From: Cedecea lapagei
Lineage (GTDB): Bacteria; Pseudomonadota; Gammaproteobacteria; Enterobacterales; Enterobacteriaceae
Length of the DNA: 64,000 nucleotides
Assembly: GCF_900635955.1 (NCBI RefSeq)
Contig: NZ_LR134201.1
Span: 2,170,001 to 2,234,000 of the forward strand
Reading direction: 5' to 3'
Shown here one piece after another: positions 59,165 through 64,000 of this stretch. The translations under genes and the position numbers were made by a program. Under the pieces are notes generated by a model, which saw only the letters and a list, made by a program, of their open reading frames with translations, did not search any database and was not told the origin of the DNA. The stretch's first letter is position 1. The number at the start of each line of letters is the position of its first letter.

Positions 59165-60793
59165 ATGGCCGAACAAAATCCGCTGTTATCCGTAAATTCA
59201 CTTTGCCTCAGTACGCTGGAAGGAAAGCCCCTTGTGCAGGACGTCTCCTTCAGCGTTGAACGCCGGGAGATTGTCGCTCTGGTGGGGGAGTCTGGCTCAG
59301 GGAAAACGCTAACTTCTCTGGCGGTGATGGGCCTGCTACCGGCAGGCGTTCGGCAAACCGGCGGTGAGATTGCGTTTAACGGGCAGGTCGTGTCGACAGG
59401 CGGTCAACATTATCCTCGCGAACTGCGTGGGAAACAGATCGCCACGATTTTTCAGGAGCCGATGAGCAGCATGAACCCGGTGCTGAAGGTGGGTGAGCAG
59501 ATTGCGGAAGTGCTGGTCCGGCATCAAAAACTCAGCTGGAAGCAGGCACACCGCGAGGCCGTAGCCCTTCTGGACAGGGTCGGCATTGTGAACCCCGAGC
59601 AGCGGGCAAAGCAGTATATTCATCAGCTATCCGGCGGCATGCGTCAGCGAGTGATGATTGCCAGCGCTATCAGCTGCAAGCCAGCGCTACTGATTGCCGA
59701 CGAACCTACCACCGCGCTGGATGTCACCATTCAGGCACAAATTCTGTCTCTGCTCCAGGATCTGCAGCAGGAAATGGCGATGGGCATTCTGTTTATCACC
59801 CATGATTTAAGCGTGGTTGCCCGCTATGCCGATCGGGCCTGCGTGCTGTATCAGGGCAATATTGTTGAGCAGGGCGAGGTGCCGACGCTGCTGACCAACC
59901 CGCAGGCCGACTATACCCGCAGGCTGATTGCCGCTTCCCAGCCTGAACCGCGTGCCGTTCGGCGTAAAGACGTTACACGTTCGCCGTTGGTAGAGCTGTC
60001 TCAGCTGACTAAAAGCTATCCTCGGGCGCATGCGCTGCCGTTTTTCCCTGCCATCCGTCAGACCGTATTAAAACCTACCAGCCTCGAAATCGAACGGGGT
60101 GAAATTGTCGGGCTTATCGGCGAGTCAGGTTCGGGTAAAACAACGCTGGGCCGGGCAGCAATAGGCTTAATTCCTGCCGACAGCGGCACCATTATTTTCG
60201 ATGGCCTGGACGTACGTCGCGCCAGTCGTCAGCAGCAGCAGGGGATGCGCCGTCGGGCGCAGATCATCTTCCAGGATCCGTATGCGAGTCTTGATCCTAA
60301 AATGCCGGTAGGTGAACAGATTGCCGAGCCGCTTCGGGTTCATAAATTAAGGTCTGCGGGTGAAATACAAAACCGGGTACGTGAGTTACTGGAGCTGGTA
60401 GGGCTGGATGCTGCGGTGGCAGACCGTCTGCCGTCTGCATTCTCAGGCGGTCAGCGCCAGCGTATAGCAATTGCCCGAGCGCTGGCGCTGGAGCCTGAAC
60501 TGCTGGTGGCCGATGAAGCCGTTTCCGCGCTCGATCTCTCCGTGCGCGGGCAGATCCTGGCGCTGCTCGCCGATCTGCGTGACCGCCTGGGCTTAACGGT
60601 CCTGTTTATCAGCCATGACCTGGGCGCAGTTCGTCAGGCGTGCGACAGGGTTGTGGTGCTGTATCGCGGTGAAATAGTCGAAACAGGGGCAACAAAGCAG
60701 GTACTTGATCGGCCGCAGCATGAATATACGCGGCAGCTAATTGCCGCCGCCCCGGATATTCAGCAGGCGCTTAGGTTGCGTAAAGAGGCGTAA
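59165..60793 (+). CDS. Dipeptide-type ABC transporter fused double ATPase
   Basis: 542 residues with two complete nucleotide-binding domains: Walker A GESGSGKT near residue 41 and GESGSGKTT near 320, signatures LSGGMRQRV and FSGGQRQRI, Walker B LLIADEPTTALD and LLVADEAVSALD. The class (YejF/DppDF/GsiA-like) imports peptides, glutathione or related compounds. No permease or binding protein accompanies it in the window; they may lie beyond the right edge with the convergent peptidase operon. Its TAA abuts the opposing stop of the rhodanese gene with no gap. Confidence 0.9.
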   Translation: MAEQNPLLSVNSLCLSTLEGKPLVQDVSFSVERREIVALVGESGSGKTLTSLAVMGLLPAGVRQTGGEIAFNGQVVSTGGQHYPRELRGKQIATIFQEPMSSMNPVLKVGEQIAEVLVRHQKLSWKQAHREAVALLDRVGIVNPEQRAKQYIHQLSGGMRQRVMIASAISCKPALLIADEPTTALDVTIQAQILSLLQDLQQEMAMGILFITHDLSVVARYADRACVLYQGNIVEQGEVPTLLTNPQADYTRRLIAASQPEPRAVRRKDVTRSPLVELSQLTKSYPRAHALPFFPAIRQTVLKPTSLEIERGEIVGLIGESGSGKTTLGRAAIGLIPADSGTIIFDGLDVRRASRQQQQGMRRRAQIIFQDPYASLDPKMPVGEQIAEPLRVHKLRSAGEIQNRVRELLELVGLDAAVADRLPSAFSGGQRQRIAIARALALEPELLVADEAVSALDLSVRGQILALLADLRDRLGLTVLFISHDLGAVRQACDRVVVLYRGEIVETGATKQVLDRPQHEYTRQLIAAAPDIQQALRLRKEA

Positions 60794-61609
60794 TTACTCT
60801 CCGCTCAGCAGCGGCAGTTCAGCGTGTCCCGCCCATTCGTGCCAGGAGCCGACGTAAACGGCAACATTCTGGTAGCCTGCAAGCTTCAGTGCAACCAGCA
60901 CCGTAGCGGCTCTTGCGCCGCGGTGGCACCAGATAATGACTCTTTTAGATGGCGTAAACCCAGTCGTGGCGGCAATACTCGCCAGGGTTTCTGCCGATTT
61001 GAACCGGCCATTCTCGACGACATCTTCCCAGAACAAGAGTTTTGAACCAGGAATACGCCCGGCTCGCGCGCAGCATTCGTGAACGAAGCTGCCGTCATAT
61101 TCTGCTGGTCTGCGGGCGTCCAGCAACTGGGTTATTCCCGGATCGGCGTCGATCGTTTCGCAGCGCGTAGCAGCGAGTTCAGGCATGGCCGGCTGACGCT
61201 TAGGTGCGCCAGCGGGAATCACCACTGCCTGCGCGCCGTTGCCCGGCGATAGCTTTTCTCCCTGGGCGATCCAGGCATCCACTCCGCCGTCTAAAATCAG
61301 CCCGTCTGAACCGAGGGCAAACCACAGGAACCAAAGCCCACGCGGAGAACGCATCCCCACGCTTTGCTCGAAAAATACCGGCGTAGATCCGCTCGCGATG
61401 TTGAGCTGCTGCCATGCATGAACAAAAGCACCAGCCATCGCGGCGTAACCCTCTGGCGTGGAGTCGGGAACAAAATAGTCGTAAACGTTGAGGCTGAGCG
61501 CACCCGGTAACGACGCTGTTTGCCACTGTTCCAGTTCACGCACGTCGAGTAATACAAATTGCTCTCCTGCAGCGAGGCGTTTTTGCAGGTCGCCAGCGCT
61601 AATCAGCAT
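60794..61609 (-). CDS. Two-domain rhodanese-family sulfurtransferase
   Basis: 271 residues from the ATG at 61609, where GGGAGTCTGGCA is a good ribosome site; the longer frame to 61762 lies inside the previous gene. Two rhodanese domains: the first (LLDVRELEQWQTASLPGALS) appears to lack an active-site Cys; the second has the active loop IIWCHRGARAATVLVALKL. It resembles thiosulfate/mercaptopyruvate sulfurtransferases. Last gene of the M20, D-cysteine-desulfhydrase, cyclodeaminase-like operon, overlapping the upstream gene by 11 bp. Handling of sulfide released by the desulfhydrase-like enzyme is a sensible inference. Confidence 0.88.
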   Translation of the reverse strand: MLISAGDLQKRLAAGEQFVLLDVRELEQWQTASLPGALSLNVYDYFVPDSTPEGYAAMAGAFVHAWQQLNIASGSTPVFFEQSVGMRSPRGLWFLWFALGSDGLILDGGVDAWIAQGEKLSPGNGAQAVVIPAGAPKRQPAMPELAATRCETIDADPGITQLLDARRPAEYDGSFVHECCARAGRIPGSKLLFWEDVVENGRFKSAETLASIAATTGFTPSKRVIIWCHRGARAATVLVALKLAGYQNVAVYVGSWHEWAGHAELPLLSGE

Positions 61610-62594
61610 TGCCAGACTCCCAGCCAAAAGGCAGGTTGCTGCCTTGCCCTTGTTCAACTGCATTCTGCAGAACGCGAGCGGCAAGGGCGATATCAAACAC
61701 GTTAAGGCCGAAGGAGGAGAAATAAACTCTGTCCGTTTCCGCAGGACGCCAGCCATCGACAAGAAGAGCAGCTAAATCTGCCGCCACGTTTTTCTCATCA
61801 AAAAGACCGGCACGGTACATCTGAAACAGGCTTTTTGCGCTGGTGAGCTTAAAATCGCCCCAAAGGTCTACCACCACTTTGTCGGCGGCGGCAATCGTGT
61901 CAAAGGCGACCTCGTGGTAACCGATTTGTAGCACTATCGTTCCCGCACGCCAGATCCCGGGCCGTAAAAAAGGCTCGCTGGCGCTGGTACAGGTTATCAA
62001 TGCGTCCCAGTGCTGGCGCAGCGCATCGTTCAGCGTTTCAAACTGCGTGACGGGCCAGGGCAGCTCGCCCGAATGGCTGAGCATCCCGGCGAGCGGCTCC
62101 GGCGTTTTGTTCCAGAAGTAGACCATTTCCAGATCGGGGAAATGGGCGGCCAGCATTTCGAGATGAGCACGAGCCTGAATGCCTGCGCCAAGCAGTAAGA
62201 CGCGTGAAGGACGGCAGGGCGAGGCCAGCTTCAAGGCAAGGGCTGACACCGCCGCGGTGCGCGTTGCTGTCAGCCCGCCGCTTTCCAGCAGGCCGACAGG
62301 TAATCCATTATCCGCGCGGTTGAGCAGCGTAGTGGCCATGGCCTGCGGATAGCCGTCTGCGGCGCGAGGGCGGTGCGCTGTCCATTTCACGCCTGTTGCA
62401 TTGAACCGCCCGCCAACTCTTGCCGGGAGGGCGTAAACTTTTCCCAGCGGCGTGTCGAGATCGACATGGGTTTCCGCCGGCATTATTGCGTCGCCGCTTC
62501 TCAGCAGCCGCACGGTGTCCTCAACGTCCTGCAACGCTTTAATCGGATCGTTGCCGCCGAGCTCGGCCACCTGTTGACGGTTCAATATATGCAT
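61599..62594 (-). CDS. Ornithine cyclodeaminase / mu-crystallin family protein
   Basis: 331 residues with the family's NAD(P)-binding segment VLLLGAGIQARAHLEMLAAH and the substrate region SGGLTATRTAAVSALALKLA. Members include ornithine cyclodeaminase, ketimine reductases and alanine dehydrogenases. The operon partners, which act on D-cysteine or related sulfur amino acids, favour a ketimine- or imine-reducing role over ornithine, but this is not decided by sequence. It starts 2 bp after the desulfhydrase-like gene. Confidence 0.87.
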   Translation of the reverse strand: MHILNRQQVAELGGNDPIKALQDVEDTVRLLRSGDAIMPAETHVDLDTPLGKVYALPARVGGRFNATGVKWTAHRPRAADGYPQAMATTLLNRADNGLPVGLLESGGLTATRTAAVSALALKLASPCRPSRVLLLGAGIQARAHLEMLAAHFPDLEMVYFWNKTPEPLAGMLSHSGELPWPVTQFETLNDALRQHWDALITCTSASEPFLRPGIWRAGTIVLQIGYHEVAFDTIAAADKVVVDLWGDFKLTSAKSLFQMYRAGLFDEKNVAADLAALLVDGWRPAETDRVYFSSFGLNVFDIALAARVLQNAVEQGQGSNLPFGWESGNAD

Positions 62595-62596
62595 AA

Positions 62597-63595
62597 TTAG
62601 TGCTCCAGCAGTTTTTGAGCGAACGGGTAGAGCGCCGGAGAACCCCCGCAGTGCATGAAAATAACGGAGCTGCCGGGTGCAATTCGGCCTGTTTCTGCAA
62701 GCGCGATCAAGCCGTGCATGGCCTTACCGGTGTAAACCGGATCCAGCAGCACGCCTTCCTGCTGAGCCACCTGATAAATCGCCTCGATGCCGCCGTCGGA
62801 AGGCACGCCGTAGGCGCTGCCGACGAAGCCGTCTTCAATCCAGATATCCTGAGGCTGCCAGCTCTGATCCCAGTCCAGCAGGCGTGCGCAGTCATCGGCC
62901 ATGGCTGAAATGCGGGTCTGGAACCAGTCCGCTTTAGCGCTGACGCTGACGCCGATAATTTGTGTTTTCGGCCAGTAGCGGCGGGCGCCGACGTACAGCC
63001 CGGCGAGGGTGCCGCCGGAGCCCGTTGGCGCAACAATAACGTCCGGGGCGGGTTCGCCTGCGGCGCGAAGCTGTGCGTCCATCTCTTCAACCGCGCGAAC
63101 ATAGCCCAGTGCGCCCAGCGCCGTTGCGCCGCCAAGAGGAATGATCATTGGCTTTTCACCTCGTGCCGCCGCCGCATCGGCATGAGCCTGCATGGCACCT
63201 TCAATCTGGGTGAAATACCCTTCCGGATCGAGGAACTGCAGTTCGGCGCCAAACAGCTTGTCCAGCAGGAGATTACCCTGGTATGTTTGAGGTTCGTCGC
63301 CACGCAGCACCAGCACCGGCTTCATGCCAAACTTACGTGCCGCGGCGGCTACCATTCGGGCATGGTTAGACTGATGGCCGCCGGTGGTGATAACCACTTT
63401 CACGCCTTCCCGGCAGGCTTCGGCCATCAGATACTCCAGTTTGCGGACTTTGTTCCCGCCGCCGCCAAAACCGCTGTAGTCGTCGCGTTTAATCTTTACG
63501 TTAACGCCCAGCGTCTCGCTGAGACGCGGTAAAGACTCCAGCGGAGTGGGGAAGAATCCTAGCGTAACACGTTCAAAATCATTCACATTTTTCAT
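62597..63595 (-). CDS. dcyD: D-cysteine desulfhydrase / ACC deaminase family PLP enzyme
   Basis: 332 residues of the fold-type II PLP family. The PLP lysine is in GFGGGGNKVRKLEYL, SNHARMVAAAA is the substrate loop, and APTGSGGTLAGLYVGARRYW is the phosphate-binding region. D-cysteine desulfhydrase makes pyruvate, sulfide and ammonia; 1-aminocyclopropane-1-carboxylate deaminase is the close alternative. A rhodanese in the same operon favours the sulfur substrate. The symbol is by family, since a second dcyD copy near the flagellar genes is usual in enterobacteria. Confidence 0.8.
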   Translation of the reverse strand: MKNVNDFERVTLGFFPTPLESLPRLSETLGVNVKIKRDDYSGFGGGGNKVRKLEYLMAEACREGVKVVITTGGHQSNHARMVAAAARKFGMKPVLVLRGDEPQTYQGNLLLDKLFGAELQFLDPEGYFTQIEGAMQAHADAAAARGEKPMIIPLGGATALGALGYVRAVEEMDAQLRAAGEPAPDVIVAPTGSGGTLAGLYVGARRYWPKTQIIGVSVSAKADWFQTRISAMADDCARLLDWDQSWQPQDIWIEDGFVGSAYGVPSDGGIEAIYQVAQQEGVLLDPVYTGKAMHGLIALAETGRIAPGSSVIFMHCGGSPALYPFAQKLLEH

Positions 63596-63632
63596 GCATT
63601 ATCCTGTCTGGTTCCCGGCGGCTGGCCGTGAT

Positions 63633-64000
63633 TTAAAAGGCGAGTAGCCAGTCATTAAGCGATTGTTGGTAGCGCTGTAAGCCTTTGAGCGTGACAAATT
63701 CATTCACGCCGTGGGCGTTGCCGCCGTAGCCAAGACCACCGATGAGAAAAGCTGGCGCTACAGGGGCGAAGGCGTATGCCGGGGCGCAGCCAGGCGCCCA
63801 GGGCCAAATTTGCGGCCTGGCCTGCTGCTGGTGATAGCTGGCCATTAGCTCAAGCACGCCCGCATCATCGAGGCTGAAGCGGTAGCCGGGATAGCTGTCG
63901 CCCGGCTCCAGTACGGCACCGGCGAGCGCCGGAGTGGCAAGCTGTTCTTTTATCCGCTGCATCAGGCGTTCGCCATTCACCACAGGCGGCGTTCTTAGCA
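63633..64000 (-). CDS. M20-family metallopeptidase, C-terminal part (cut by right edge)
   Basis: The frame is open to the right edge (codons before the GTG at 63983 read LRTPPV), so only the last ~122 residues are visible. The tail GGLGYGGNAHGVNEFVTLKG is the characteristic C-terminal motif of M20 peptidases, with the metal-binding His in NAHG and the NEF segment. First visible gene of the operon leading to dcyD-like, cyclodeaminase-like and rhodanese genes. It may cleave an imported peptide or N-acyl compound to release the sulfur amino acid; inference only. Confidence 0.82.
   Translation of the reverse strand, partial: LRTPPVVNGERLMQRIKEQLATPALAGAVLEPGDSYPGYRFSLDDAGVLELMASYHQQQARPQIWPWAPGCAPAYAFAPVAPAFLIGGLGYGGNAHGVNEFVTLKGLQRYQQSLNDWLLAF

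Noticed and set aside
61610..61762. N-terminal extension of the rhodanese
   Set aside because: It lies within the cyclodeaminase-like gene in another frame and has no rhodanese pattern; a proper ribosome site precedes the ATG at 61609.

Overview
The window looks like chromosome of a member of the Enterobacteriaceae. It is GC-moderate and densely packed, with short or overlapping intergenic junctions. Many genes are recognisable enterobacterial types: ydcR, patD, ortT, kbp, gpdQ, nfrB, an azlCD pair and a dcyD-like gene. A Klebsiella/Enterobacter/Cedecea-like genus is plausible, but the sequence alone does not settle it. No rRNA, tRNA, CRISPR array, insertion sequence or prophage is visible.

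Layout. (1) 1-19.4 kb: the 3' part of a giant BapA-like adhesin gene that runs off the left edge, its type I secretion ABC transporter and membrane-fusion protein, then a convergent putative winged-helix regulator. (2) 19.4-26.6 kb: a tightly coupled minus-strand operon with a family-5 substrate-binding protein, two permeases, a double ATPase, an FMN/luciferase-like monooxygenase and a CMD/alkylhydroperoxidase-domain protein; this is an import-plus-oxidation module of the kind known in Klebsiella. (3) 26.7-33 kb: a small secreted protein, azlCD divergent from an XRE/cupin regulator, an SMR efflux gene broken by one in-frame UGA, nfrB with a strongly shortened nfrA, and a small periplasmic protein. 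(4) 33.1-35.7 kb: a short-Q-loop cytochrome bd-type oxidase with a 30-residue third subunit. (5) 35.9-48.5 kb: an SH3 protein and two neighbouring phosphoester-flavoured import regions. The first has an MBL hydrolase, a LacI regulator and an inositol-monophosphatase-like protein, divergent from a four-gene ABC importer, with an 18-bp perfect palindrome between them. The second is a Ugp-like importer with the glycerophosphodiesterase gene gpdQ inside it. (6) 48.6-59 kb: a ydcR...patD...ortT backbone that lacks the ydcSTUV importer found between ydcR and patD in E. coli. In its place, and further on, are a GNAT enzyme, a periplasmic MBL protein, a family-7 alginate lyase, a Mop-domain protein, kbp, and a cell-wall-enzyme patch (signal-less AmiD-like amidase, GH18-like protein, frameshifted NlpC/P60 lipoprotein). 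(7) 59.2-64 kb: a double ABC ATPase convergent with an operon of M20 peptidase (cut by the right edge), D-cysteine-desulfhydrase-like, ornithine-cyclodeaminase-like and rhodanese genes.

The most interesting points are the strict six-domain super-repeat in the adhesin, the nfrB/short-nfrA pair, the LacI-controlled phosphoester cluster next to gpdQ, and the signal-less amidase/GH18 pair beside a broken NlpC/P60 lipoprotein gene. All functional statements rest on reading motifs and recalled family knowledge; no database search was run.
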